A DNA stretch of 34,958 nt. It comes from DATMTS01 sp035564555 (GTDB lineage Bacteria; Actinomycetota; Actinomycetes; Actinomycetales; Microbacteriaceae). Positions 6,893 to 13,907 of this stretch are shown here, piece after piece (the stretch's first letter is position 1; each line of letters opens with the position of its first letter). Made by a program: the position numbers and the translations under genes. Where the stretch lies: contig DATMTS010000091.1 in the NCBI GenBank assembly GCA_035564555.1, forward strand, positions 1 to 34,958, given 5' to 3'. The notes beneath the pieces were generated by a model that was not told the DNA's origin, made no database searches, and saw only the letters and a list, made by a program, of their open reading frames with translations.

Positions 6893-6923
6893 GGTCGCAG
6901 GTTCGATTCCTTCCGGGGGCACC
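6893..6923 (+). repeat. tRNA 3'-end fragment, probable integration att site
   Basis: The sequence has the form of a tRNA T-arm and acceptor end: GGTCGCAGGTTCGATTCC, then TTCCGGGGGCACC. GGTTCGATTCC is the T-loop region and GGGGGCACC the acceptor strand plus CC of CCA. It most resembles tRNA-Arg genes ending CCTGCCGGGGGCACCA, with changes in the distal T-stem (GCAGG opposite CCTTC has one mismatch). No D-arm or anticodon arm precedes it, so it is not a functional gene. Site-specific integrases that use tRNA 3' ends leave such a copy at the far end of the inserted DNA. It stands exactly where decayed accessory genes give way to intact core genes. Confidence 0.65.
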
Positions 6924-6983
6924 TGGGTCGGTGCCTGGCGCACTCGCGCCGCCGGGTGAATGATGGCGGAAATCAAGCGGCGG

Positions 6984-6989
6984 TATCGT
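6984..6989 (+). promoter_or_regulatory. -10 box for nadE
   Basis: TATCGT, 6 nt before ATG 6996. This supports a leaderless transcript and decides the start against the upstream in-frame ATGs at 6960 and 6963. Confidence 0.55.
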
Positions 6990-6995
6990 GCTGGT

Positions 6996-7850
6996 ATGCG
7001 TGAACTACAGCAGCGGATCATCCGCGAACTCGGAGTGCGTGCCGACATCGATGCCGCCGAGGAGGTCGAGCGCCGGGTCGGATTCCTCGTCGAGTACGCC
7101 CGCGCCGCGGGATCGGCGGGCTTCGTGCTCGGCATCAGCGGGGGTCAGGACTCGTCGCTGGCCGGCCGTCTGTGCCAGTTGGCCGTCGAACGGTTGACCG
7201 CAGAGGGCGAGGCCGCTGAGTTCGTCGCCGTGCGGCTGCCCTACGCTGTGCAACACGACGAGGATGACGCGCGCACCGCGCTGGATTTCATTCAGCCGCA
7301 CCGAGTGGTGACGTTCAACATCCAACGTGGGGTCGACGGTTTCCAAGCGGAATTCCGTGACGCGCTGGGCGAAGACCTGCTTGATTTCACCAAGGGCAAT
7401 GTCAAGGCGCGCGCGCGCATGATCGCGCAGTACGCGATCGCCGGTCAGCGCCGGTTGTTGGTGGTCGGCACTGATCACGCCGCGGAGGCGGTCACCGGAT
7501 TCTTCACCAAGTTCGGTGACGGAGGAGTCGACATCACACCCCTGACCGGGCTGACAAAGCGCCAAGGTCGGGTCCTGCTGGAACAGCTGGATGCCCCCGA
7601 GCGCCTGTACACCAAGACGCCGACCGCCGATCTGCTCGACGAGAACCCCGGGCAGACCGACGAGGCGAATCTCGGCATCAGCTATCAGAACATCGACGAC
7701 TATCTCGAGGGCCGGGATGTCGAGGCATCCGTCGCCGAGGCGATCGAATTTCGTTACCTCACGACCGAGCACAAACGCCGCACCCCGGCGACGCCGTTCG
7801 ACACGTGGTGGCGCGATGTTCGAACGGTATCTCTCGACGTTGTCGAGTGA
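6996..7850 (+). CDS. nadE: Ammonia-dependent NAD+ synthetase
   Basis: A 284-residue NadE that amidates nicotinic acid adenine dinucleotide to NAD+ using ATP and ammonia, in the cytoplasm (EC 6.3.1.5). The PP-loop ATP-binding motif GISGGQDSS is present near residues 46-54. VVGTDHAAEAVTGFFTKFGDGGVDITPL is the substrate/ATP binding stretch, and the C-terminal KTPTADL and LGISYQNIDDYLEG are characteristic of the family. There is no glutaminase domain, and the length fits the short, ammonia-dependent type. The start at 6996 (MRELQQ) is chosen over 6960 because a TATCGT box lies 6 nt upstream and homologues begin this way. It is the first intact core gene after the tRNA fragment. Confidence 0.95.
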   Translation: MRELQQRIIRELGVRADIDAAEEVERRVGFLVEYARAAGSAGFVLGISGGQDSSLAGRLCQLAVERLTAEGEAAEFVAVRLPYAVQHDEDDARTALDFIQPHRVVTFNIQRGVDGFQAEFRDALGEDLLDFTKGNVKARARMIAQYAIAGQRRLLVVGTDHAAEAVTGFFTKFGDGGVDITPLTGLTKRQGRVLLEQLDAPERLYTKTPTADLLDENPGQTDEANLGISYQNIDDYLEGRDVEASVAEAIEFRYLTTEHKRRTPATPFDTWWRDVRTVSLDVVE

Positions 7851-7923
7851 CGGTCAGCGGCCGGCGCGGCGTGGTGTCGCGTCGGGCATGCGTTCAGCGT
7901 GCGTGCGTCACGTCAACGGCTAT

Positions 7924-8664
7924 TCACTCGGCCTGAGTCGAGTCGGCGTCGATCATGCCGGCGCGGGCGCGGTAGGCGGCGACCGGAGGCGTAATCGCCG
8001 CAGTCTGAGCGGTGTCTGCGGCCGCAGTGCCGTCGGCGACCGATGAACCGGAGGTGGCTGAGCCGACCAAGGCGGGTTCCACCCGTCGGCCGTTGGCCGC
8101 GTACTTCTCGTGGTGCTGTTGCGCGACCCACGAGTCCTGCTCCTGTACGAGCGACTGCTCGGGGGCAGCGGATTCGTAACGCCACCGCTCGAGGTCGTTC
8201 TGGAAGATGCGGCGGGCGCGGCCGGGCTTGTTCTGCCACTCGATCAGCCGGTCGCGGAACTCCGCGATCGCCGGATCGAGTTGATAGCCGAACGTCGCCG
8301 AGCTGCGCTTCAGTTCGGCGAGTTGGTGGCTCGCCCAGTTCGCGGCGGCTCCGGCTCCGCGAATCGGCAGCAGACGCACCATGATGTCGGCCTGGCCGAC
8401 GGCCCTGTCTGAGAGCACCTGCTCCTGAGGCGTGAGCGAGTTCCACACCGATGCCTCGGTCGCCGCATCCACCAGGGCGGCGATGGCTGAGGCCTTCTGC
8501 TGCCGGTCGGTGCGGGAGAGCAGACCGTGGATGGCTCCACGAGCGATCCAGGCCGCGAGCAAGCCCGCGACGATGACGGCGACGAACAGCACGCCCGCGC
8601 TGAAGAGCACCGGGCCGGCCTCGGTCGAAGTGAGCCAGTCTACGAAGTCGTTCCACCACTGCAT
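7924..8664 (-). CDS. Conserved membrane-anchored protein of unknown function
   Basis: A 246-residue protein. An N-terminal segment (MQWWNDFVDWLTS) leads into one transmembrane helix at about residues 17-42 (GPVLFSAGVLFVAVIVAGLLAAWIA). The rest is soluble and largely helical, with QEQVLSDRAVGQADIMVRLLPIRGAGAAANWA and a later W-rich stretch (EWQNKPGRARRIFQNDLERWRYES), then a low-complexity tail rich in Ala and Thr. I know this only as a conserved hypothetical of Microbacteriaceae-type genomes. ATG 8664 is preceded 7 nt upstream by TAGCGT, so it is probably leaderless. It is convergent with nadE and divergent from msrA. Function not recognised. Confidence 0.8.
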   Translation of the reverse strand: MQWWNDFVDWLTSTEAGPVLFSAGVLFVAVIVAGLLAAWIARGAIHGLLSRTDRQQKASAIAALVDAATEASVWNSLTPQEQVLSDRAVGQADIMVRLLPIRGAGAAANWASHQLAELKRSSATFGYQLDPAIAEFRDRLIEWQNKPGRARRIFQNDLERWRYESAAPEQSLVQEQDSWVAQQHHEKYAANGRRVEPALVGSATSGSSVADGTAAADTAQTAAITPPVAAYRARAGMIDADSTQAE

Positions 8665-8671
8665 GCGCCGC

Positions 8672-8677
8672 ACGCTA
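8672..8677 (-). promoter_or_regulatory. -10 box for the 246-residue membrane protein
   Basis: TAGCGT on the minus strand, 7 nt before ATG 8664. Confidence 0.45.
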
Positions 8678-8743
8678 CCGGCTGACGGCGGATTCACGGC
8701 TGAGGCGTGCCGCTGATCGGGAACAAAAGGCGTGTGATTCGCG

Positions 8744-8749
8744 TAGACA
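8744..8749 (+). promoter_or_regulatory. Possible -10 box for msrA
   Basis: TAGACA at 8744-8749, about 30 nt before ATG 8779. Unlike several neighbours, msrA therefore has a leader, and it carries a Shine-Dalgarno (GAAAGGGG) at the right distance. Confidence 0.35.
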
Positions 8750-8778
8750 ATGGTGACATCGAACCGAAAGGGGTTCTC

Positions 8779-9306
8779 ATGCACACCTTCGTTCTCGCCG
8801 GCGGATGCTTCTGGTGCCTCGACGCCGTGTACCGCACCTTGAGAGGTGTCTCCGACGTCGTTTCCGGTTACACCGGCGGTACCGTCGCCGACCCGAGCTA
8901 CGAGTTGGTCTGCACCGGCAGCACGGGCCACGCCGAGGCGGTGGCCGTGACCTTCGACCCCGAGGTGATCCCGGCGTCGGTCATCCTCGATGTCTTCTTC
9001 ACCTTGCACGACCCGCGCCAGTTGAACCGTCAGGGCAACGATGTCGGTACCCAGTACCGCTCGGCCATGTTCTATGCCGACGACGAGCAGAAGGCGTTGT
9101 TCGAAGCCGCTGCCGTCCGCGCCGCCGAGGTGTGGGACGGCGAGATCGTGACCACGCTCGATCACCTGGGCGACTTCTACCCTGCGGAGGACTACCACCA
9201 GGACTTCTTCGCGAAGAACCCGGGTCAGGGCTACTGCATGGCAGTAGCGCTGCCCAAGGTGAACAAGGTCCGAAAATCGTTCGCTGATTACGTGATCGCG
9301 GCCTGA
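8779..9306 (+). CDS. msrA: Peptide methionine-S-sulfoxide reductase
   Basis: A 175-residue MsrA that reduces the S-form of methionine sulfoxide in proteins, a repair enzyme for oxidative damage. The catalytic motif GGCFWC is at residues 8-13, with Cys10 the nucleophile. GYTGG, the YELVCTGSTGHAEAV block, LHDPRQLNRQGNDVGTQYRS and the C-terminal FYPAEDYHQDFF are the standard conserved stretches. The start at 8779 is taken because GAAAGGGG lies a few bases upstream and MHTFVLAGGCFW fits homologues; the longer frame from 8707 would add an unrelated stretch. The final residues contain no additional resolving Cys beyond that in GYCMAV. It stands alone, transcribed away from 7924-8664. Confidence 0.95.
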   Translation: MHTFVLAGGCFWCLDAVYRTLRGVSDVVSGYTGGTVADPSYELVCTGSTGHAEAVAVTFDPEVIPASVILDVFFTLHDPRQLNRQGNDVGTQYRSAMFYADDEQKALFEAAAVRAAEVWDGEIVTTLDHLGDFYPAEDYHQDFFAKNPGQGYCMAVALPKVNKVRKSFADYVIAA

Positions 9307-9518
9307 GGCGCCGGTTCCCGTCTCTTCGGCGTCTTTGACCCAACAGGGACGCCGTCGCTCAGTTGTGCCAGTTTCGGCTTCCCGCCTCCCTCGCTGTCGC
9401 GCTTCCCGCCGAGACTCGTCTGCACGGGGTCCGCGTACGTGAAAACTGGCACGAGTGACGGCGCGGACCCCGGTCGGCTATCGCATCGTGCGTCAGCCGC
9501 ACCAGGTGAGGAGAGGGA
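9307..9518. repeat. Intergenic region with nested inverted repeats
   Basis: Two inverted repeats interlock here. Outer: ACGCCGTCGCTC...GTGCCAGTTT (9349-9374) against AAACTGGCACGAGTGACGGCG (ending near 9463), imperfect, with a loop of about 68 nt. Inner: a perfect 10-bp pair, GGGGTCCGCG (9426-9435) and CGCGGACCCC (9462-9471), with 26 nt between. There is no T-run, so this is not a typical intrinsic terminator. It could be a structured RNA, a regulatory site or a small mobile-repeat remnant. Confidence 0.55.
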
Positions 9519-10055
9519 ATGATGGCAGACAACGACAGCATCACGGTCGTCGGCACGGTGGGTCTCGACCCGGATTACAAGGTCGACGGCAACGGGCTGC
9601 CGAGGGTGAGTCTTCGGATCGCATCCGATCAATGGCAGAAGAACCGCGAGTCCGGCCTCTGGGAGCGGGGTGAGCCGAACTGGTACTCGGTCGTTGCATT
9701 TCGATTCTTGGCGACCAATGTTGCGGCCTCGGTGCACAAGGGCGAGCGGGTGATCGTCACAGGTAACCTCAAACTGCACGAGTGGGTCGACGGCGGCGTG
9801 AAGCGTGTACGCCCCGAGATAGTGGCGAATTCCGTCGGCCACGACCTGAACTGGGGAACGAGTTCGTACACCCGACCCGTGAAATCTGCGCGCCTGAACG
9901 AGGAGGACCGGCCGGCGGCTGACGGGCCGAGCGCGGGAGAGGCCACCGCATCCGTCGACGGTGACGCCGACGTCTTCCCGTCGATGGCTCTGGACTCGGC
10001 TGAAACCGAGGGCGAACCGATGGGGTCGACCAAGGAGCCGGCGCTTCCGTTCTGA
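9519..10055 (+). CDS. Single-stranded DNA-binding protein, paralogue
   Basis: A 178-residue SSB-family protein. The N-terminal 110 residues are an OB-fold (ITVVGTVGLDPDYKV, VSLRIASDQW, WYSVVAFRFLATNVAASVHKGERVIVTGNLKLHEW). The tail is acidic and ends ALPF, a weakened version of the DDDLPF-type tip that recruits partner proteins. Canonical actinobacterial ssb genes lie between rpsF and rpsR and are longer, so this is probably a secondary SSB, perhaps used in competence, recombination or repair; that is inference. GAGGAGAGGG precedes the two adjacent ATG codons (9519, 9522); either may be used, and 9522 has the more usual spacing. Confidence 0.87.
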   Translation: MMADNDSITVVGTVGLDPDYKVDGNGLPRVSLRIASDQWQKNRESGLWERGEPNWYSVVAFRFLATNVAASVHKGERVIVTGNLKLHEWVDGGVKRVRPEIVANSVGHDLNWGTSSYTRPVKSARLNEEDRPAADGPSAGEATASVDGDADVFPSMALDSAETEGEPMGSTKEPALPF

Positions 10056-10103
10056 ACACGTCAATCGTCTCGGGATGCCGCGTTCGACCGATGTATCGCG
10101 TCG

Positions 10104-10109
10104 TAGACT
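10104..10109 (+). promoter_or_regulatory. -10 box for the lipoprotein gene
   Basis: TAGACT, predicting a start site near 10116 and a leader of about 45 nt that contains GAAGGAG (10147-10153). Confidence 0.45.
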
Positions 10110-10160
10110 GATCGGCGGTCGCCTCCCGCCGGAGGGCCCGAGGAGCGAAGGAGCGTGCGC

Positions 10161-10676
10161 GTGGCGTCACTTCGGATGCGATACCTCACGGGAGCGCTCG
10201 CCTTCTCTACCGCGCTGTGGTTGAGCGCCTGCACCGACGGGACACCGGGGTCGGTCCGCCCGTCGAGCGCCGCTGAGGGGTCGACTTCGGCGACATCGAA
10301 GGCAACCGCCGGAAGCAGCGTACCGAGCGCCGCGTCGAGCGCCGCCCCGACTCTGATCATCGGAGGTTCGGCAGCCCAGAACAAGGTGTTGTTCGATCGA
10401 GTGAACCAGCGCACGGTCCACGCGCACCGTGACCCGCTCGGTGCCGACTTCGTGCGGGGGCTGACCTCCGCCGGCTTCGCCAAGAAGGACATGCAGGTCA
10501 CCGCCGACAGGACGTCGGTCGGGCTCCCGCCGGGCTCGTTGCAGTTCTCGGTGCGTTGGCACGGCCAATGCCTGATCGGGCAGTACGGCAAAGACATCGG
10601 CGGCTACCACAGCGAGGTCGTCGGGCTGTTGCAGACCGGTGATTGCCTGATCGGCCACACGGTTCCGATCCGTTGA
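10161..10676 (+). CDS. Lipoprotein with DUF6993-like domain
   Basis: A 171-residue exported lipoprotein. The signal peptide (RMRYLTGALAFSTALW) ends in the lipobox LSAC, so the Cys at about residue 25 would be lipidated and the protein held on the outer face of the membrane. A Ser/Ala/Thr linker of about 40 residues follows. The C-terminal domain has QNKVLFDRVNQ, FVRGLTSAGFAKKDMQVTADRTSV and IQFSV-like and GQCLIGQYG motifs that match DUF6993 from memory. Function is unknown. GTG 10161 is chosen because GAAGGAG lies 7 nt upstream; GTG 10155 is too close to it. There is a 67-nt gap to ettA. Confidence 0.82.
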   Translation: MASLRMRYLTGALAFSTALWLSACTDGTPGSVRPSSAAEGSTSATSKATAGSSVPSAASSAAPTLIIGGSAAQNKVLFDRVNQRTVHAHRDPLGADFVRGLTSAGFAKKDMQVTADRTSVGLPPGSLQFSVRWHGQCLIGQYGKDIGGYHSEVVGLLQTGDCLIGHTVPIR

Positions 10677-10729
10677 ACCGAGCGGTCGCCGGAGCGTCGT
10701 CTGTGGCCGGGCGCGCATCGGGCCGCCCG

Positions 10730-10735
10730 TAGACT
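10730..10735 (+). promoter_or_regulatory. -10 box for ettA
   Basis: TAGACT, 7 nt before ATG 10743, with no Shine-Dalgarno; leaderless. Confidence 0.5.
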
Positions 10736-10742
10736 TGAGTTC

Positions 10743-12425
10743 ATGGCCGAATACATTTACTCGATGGTGCGCGCCCGCAAGGCGGTGGGTGACAAGCTCA
10801 TCCTCGATGACGTCACGATGGCGTTCCTGCCCGGAGCGAAAATCGGCGTGGTCGGGCCCAACGGGGCCGGTAAGTCCACGATCCTGAAGATCATGGCGGG
10901 CCTGGACACCCCGAGCAACGGCGATGCCAAGCTCTCGCCCGGCTATTCGGTCGGCATCCTGATGCAGGAGCCCGAACTGGACGAGTCGAAGACCGTGCTT
11001 GAGAACGTGCAGGAGGGTCTGGGCGAGATCAAGCAGAAGGTCGACCGGTTCAACGAGATATCGAACGCGATGGCCGAGCCCGACGCCGATTTCGACACCC
11101 TGCTGTCCGAGATGGGCGTGCTGCAGGAGCAGATCGACGCGGCCGACGCGTGGGATCTCGACTCGCAGCTGGAGCAGGCGATGGACGCCCTGCGGTGCCC
11201 GCCGTCCGACGCCGAGGTTTCGGTGTTGTCCGGCGGCGAGAAGCGCCGTGTCGCGCTGTGCAAGCTGCTCCTGCAGAAACCCGACCTGCTGTTGCTCGAC
11301 GAGCCCACCAACCACTTGGACGCCGAGAGCGTGCTCTGGCTCGAGCAGCACCTGGCCCAGTATCACGGCGCCGTGCTCGCCGTGACGCACGACCGGTACT
11401 TCCTCGACCACGTTGCGGAGTGGATCGCTGAGGTCGACCGGGGCCACCTGTACCCCTACGAGGGCAACTACTCGACCTACCTGGAGAAGAAACAGGAGCG
11501 TCTGCAGGTCCAGGGCAAGAAGGACGTGAAGCTGGCCAAGCGCCTCGCCGATGAACTCGACTGGGTGCGCAGCGGCGTCAAGGGACGCCAGGCCAAGTCG
11601 AAGGCGCGCCTGGCGCGGTACGAAGAGATGGCGGCGGAGGCAGAGCGAACCCGCAAACTCGACTTCGAAGACATCCAGATCCCGCCGGGACCGCGCCTGG
11701 GTCAGGTCGTGCTCGAAGCCAAGAACCTCAAGAAGGGCTTCGGCGACCGCGTTCTCATCGACAACCTGAGCTTCACGCTGCCGCGCAACGGCATCGTCGG
11801 CATCATCGGACCGAACGGCGTGGGCAAGACCACGCTGTTCAAGACGATGGTCGGTCTCGAGCCGCTCGACGACGGCGACTTGAAGATCGGCGAGACCGTC
11901 GAGATCTCCTATGTCGATCAGAGCCGCGGCGGAATCGACCCGAACAAGACGTTGTGGGAGGTCGTCTCCGACGGGCTCGACTATATCCAGGTCGGCAAGA
12001 CCGAGGTGCCGTCCCGTGCCTACGTCTCGACGTTCGGCTTCAAGGGACCGGATCAGCAGAAGCGGGCCGGTGTGCTCTCCGGAGGCGAGCGCAACCGGCT
12101 GAACCTCGCGCTCACGCTCAAGCAGGGTGGCAACCTGCTGCTGCTCGACGAGCCGACCAACGACCTCGATGTCGAGACGCTCTCCAGCTTGGAGAACGCC
12201 TTACTCGAGTTCCCCGGATGCGCTGTGGTGATCACCCACGACCGGTGGTTCCTCGACCGGATCGCGACGCACATCCTGGCCTACGAGGGCACCGACGACA
12301 ATCCGACGAACTGGTACTGGTTCGAGGGGAACTTCGAAGGCTACGAACAGAACAAGATCGAACGTCTCGGCCCCGAGGCGGCGCGCCCGCATCGCTCCAC
12401 GTACCGCAAGCTCACCAGAGGCTGA
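10743..12425 (+). CDS. ettA: Energy-dependent translational throttle protein, ABC-F ATPase
   Basis: A 560-residue ABC-F protein with two ATPase domains and no membrane segments. Domain 1 has Walker A GPNGAGKST (38-46), signature LSGGEKRR (162-169) and Walker B LLLLDEPTNHLD (182-193). A charged linker (about 240-320, rich in Lys/Arg: KKQERLQVQGKKDVKLAKRL) is the P-site tRNA interaction motif of this group. Domain 2 has IGPNGVGKTT, LSGGERNRLN and LLLLDEPTNDLD. EttA binds the ribosomal E site and gates the first peptide bond according to the ATP/ADP ratio. Length and motif order match the family. The downstream thioesterase starts 8 nt after the stop, so the two are probably co-transcribed. Confidence 0.95.
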   Translation: MAEYIYSMVRARKAVGDKLILDDVTMAFLPGAKIGVVGPNGAGKSTILKIMAGLDTPSNGDAKLSPGYSVGILMQEPELDESKTVLENVQEGLGEIKQKVDRFNEISNAMAEPDADFDTLLSEMGVLQEQIDAADAWDLDSQLEQAMDALRCPPSDAEVSVLSGGEKRRVALCKLLLQKPDLLLLDEPTNHLDAESVLWLEQHLAQYHGAVLAVTHDRYFLDHVAEWIAEVDRGHLYPYEGNYSTYLEKKQERLQVQGKKDVKLAKRLADELDWVRSGVKGRQAKSKARLARYEEMAAEAERTRKLDFEDIQIPPGPRLGQVVLEAKNLKKGFGDRVLIDNLSFTLPRNGIVGIIGPNGVGKTTLFKTMVGLEPLDDGDLKIGETVEISYVDQSRGGIDPNKTLWEVVSDGLDYIQVGKTEVPSRAYVSTFGFKGPDQQKRAGVLSGGERNRLNLALTLKQGGNLLLLDEPTNDLDVETLSSLENALLEFPGCAVVITHDRWFLDRIATHILAYEGTDDNPTNWYWFEGNFEGYEQNKIERLGPEAARPHRSTYRKLTRG

Positions 12426-12433
12426 GAGCCGGC

Positions 12434-12910
12434 ATGCGGCTGCACGTTCCGATCGGTCTGCGTTGGAGCGACCTGGATGCCTACGGTCATGTCAACAACG
12501 CGTCGATGCTGCGCCTCCTGGAGGAGGCGCGCATCCAGGCGTTCTGGGTCGCGGACCACGCGGAGGAAGCGGTCGGCGGCACAACGGCTGTGCTCGATGG
12601 ACGACCCGGCGCGGACACGCTCACGCTGATCGCGCGCCAGGAGGTCGAATACCTGGCGCCGATCCCGTATCAGCGCCAGCCGCTCGACGTGCAGCTCTGG
12701 CTCGCACGATTGGGCGGGGCCAGCATGGAGGTCGACTACGAGGTGCATGCGCCTCAGGGCGCAGAACCGGACGTGCTCTACACGCTCGCTTCGACGACCA
12801 TCGTGCTGGTGGATGCGACGACGGGGCGTCCGCGCCGGATGAGCGACCGAGAGCGGTCGGCCTGGGAACCGTACGTGGACGAACCGGTGAGATTTCGCCG
12901 ACACGCCTGA
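12434..12910 (+). CDS. Acyl-CoA thioesterase, hot-dog fold (4HBT type)
   Basis: A 158-residue single hot-dog protein. WSDLDAYGHVNNASMLRLLEEAR at about residues 11-33 is the signature of the 4-hydroxybenzoyl-CoA thioesterase/YbgC group; the Asp in this motif is the usual catalytic residue. VEYLAPIPYQRQPLDVQLWLARLGGASMEVDYEV forms the central strands. The substrate is an acyl-CoA of unknown chain. The start is 8 nt after the ettA stop, which suggests one operon. The stop codon lies in the first of three short tandem repeats, and the next gene is convergent. Confidence 0.88.
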   Translation: MRLHVPIGLRWSDLDAYGHVNNASMLRLLEEARIQAFWVADHAEEAVGGTTAVLDGRPGADTLTLIARQEVEYLAPIPYQRQPLDVQLWLARLGGASMEVDYEVHAPQGAEPDVLYTLASTTIVLVDATTGRPRRMSDRERSAWEPYVDEPVRFRRHA

Positions 12911-12965
12911 GTCGGCATCGCCCACGCCTAAGGCGGCATCGCCCGGGCTGGGTCGGCATCGCCCG
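12904..12965 (+). repeat. Three imperfect 20-21 bp tandem repeats between convergent genes
   Basis: Units at 12904-12924, 12925-12945 and 12946-12965 share the core TCGGCATCGCCC or GCGGCATCGCCC (for example CGCCTGAGTCGGCATCGCCC in the first). The array starts inside the last codons of the thioesterase and ends 1 nt before the stop of the convergent tesB. Confidence 0.85.
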
Positions 12966-12966
12966 G

Positions 12967-13848
12967 CTACGGGCGGGGAACGCGGATCATGCCCTCCTGG
13001 GCGACGGTGGCGACCAGCAGTCCGTCGCGGGTGAAGATGCGCGCCAATGACAGCGCCCGCCCGCCGGTGGCGCTCGGTGACTCCTGTGCGTACAACAGCC
13101 AATCGTCGACCCGTGCGAACCGGTGCCACCACATCGCGTGGTCCAGACTCGCGATCTTCAGTCCCGGAGTGGCCCACGGCACGCCGTGCCGACGCATCGC
13201 GGGCTCCAGGATCGTGTAGTCGCTCGCATACGCCAAAGCCGCCCGGTGCACGTTCTCGTCGTCGGGCAGCGCACCGAGTGCCTTGAACCAGACCGACTGG
13301 TGCGGCCTGCGATCGCCGTCGACCGAGAGATAGATCGGAGCCGGCGTGTGTCTCATGTCGAACGGCCGGTCATTCGCCCAATGCCGTCCGATCGGATGAT
13401 CGAAGGTCGAGAGCAGGTCGGAGTCGCTGTCGAGGTCTTCGGGCGCTGGCAGGTCGGGCGGCATCGCCACCTGATGCTCCAGACCCTCGTCGTGGTCTTG
13501 GAACGACGCGATCATCGACAGGATGGGAAGCCCGTCCTGGTATGCCTGCGTGCGACGCGTGGAGAATGAGCGCCCATCGTGGATGCGATCCACCGAGAAT
13601 GTGATCTTCTGATCGACGTCGCCGGGGCGCAGAAAGTAGCCGTGCATCGAATGCACCGAGCGGTCGACGGCCGTCGTCCGCATCGCCGCGACGAGCGATT
13701 GAGCTAGAACCTGGCCACCGAAGACGCGACCGTGCGGCATCCACTGACTGGGTCCGGTGAAGATGTCTTCGTCGGTGCGGGCTCCGGTATCGGAGAGGTC
13801 GAGCACGGCGAGCATTCCCTGCAGCGGATCCATCGCGCCTTCCGTCAT
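12967..13848 (-). CDS. tesB: Acyl-CoA thioesterase II
   Basis: A 293-residue TesB-type double hot-dog enzyme that hydrolyses medium- and long-chain acyl-CoAs. The N-terminal half has GRVFGGQVLAQSLVAAMRT and SMHGYFLRPGDVDQKITFSVDRIHDGRSFSTRRT; the C-terminal half has SDYTILEP and ASLDHAMWWHR, where the Asp is catalytic in TesB, then GRALSLARIFTRDGLLVATVAQEG. Length is normal for the family. ATG 13848 is the longest start; ATG 13833 (MDPLQG) has GGAAGG just before it and is a good alternative. It is transcribed divergently from the gene at 13908 across a 59-nt gap. Confidence 0.93.
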   Translation of the reverse strand: MTEGAMDPLQGMLAVLDLSDTGARTDEDIFTGPSQWMPHGRVFGGQVLAQSLVAAMRTTAVDRSVHSMHGYFLRPGDVDQKITFSVDRIHDGRSFSTRRTQAYQDGLPILSMIASFQDHDEGLEHQVAMPPDLPAPEDLDSDSDLLSTFDHPIGRHWANDRPFDMRHTPAPIYLSVDGDRRPHQSVWFKALGALPDDENVHRAALAYASDYTILEPAMRRHGVPWATPGLKIASLDHAMWWHRFARVDDWLLYAQESPSATGGRALSLARIFTRDGLLVATVAQEGMIRVPRP

Positions 13849-13893
13849 CTCGGACGATGTGCACGGAGTCGAGTTAGCCTGCGTGCCTCAGCT

Positions 13894-13899
13894 AGTTTA
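13894..13899 (+). promoter_or_regulatory. -10 box for the gene at 13908
   Basis: TAGTTT, 8 nt before ATG 13908; probable leaderless or very short leader. Confidence 0.35.
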
Positions 13900-13907
13900 G
13901 ACAGCAG

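Noticed and set aside
6893..6923. A complete tRNA gene
   Set aside because: Only the T-arm and acceptor end are present; no D-arm or anticodon arm upstream, and one T-stem pair is mismatched.
9307..9350. Intrinsic terminator after msrA
   Set aside because: A short GGCGTC/GACGCC pair exists, but it has a 15-nt loop and no T-run.
12904..12965. CRISPR array
   Set aside because: The repeats are directly adjacent, only 20-21 bp, and have no spacers or cas genes nearby.
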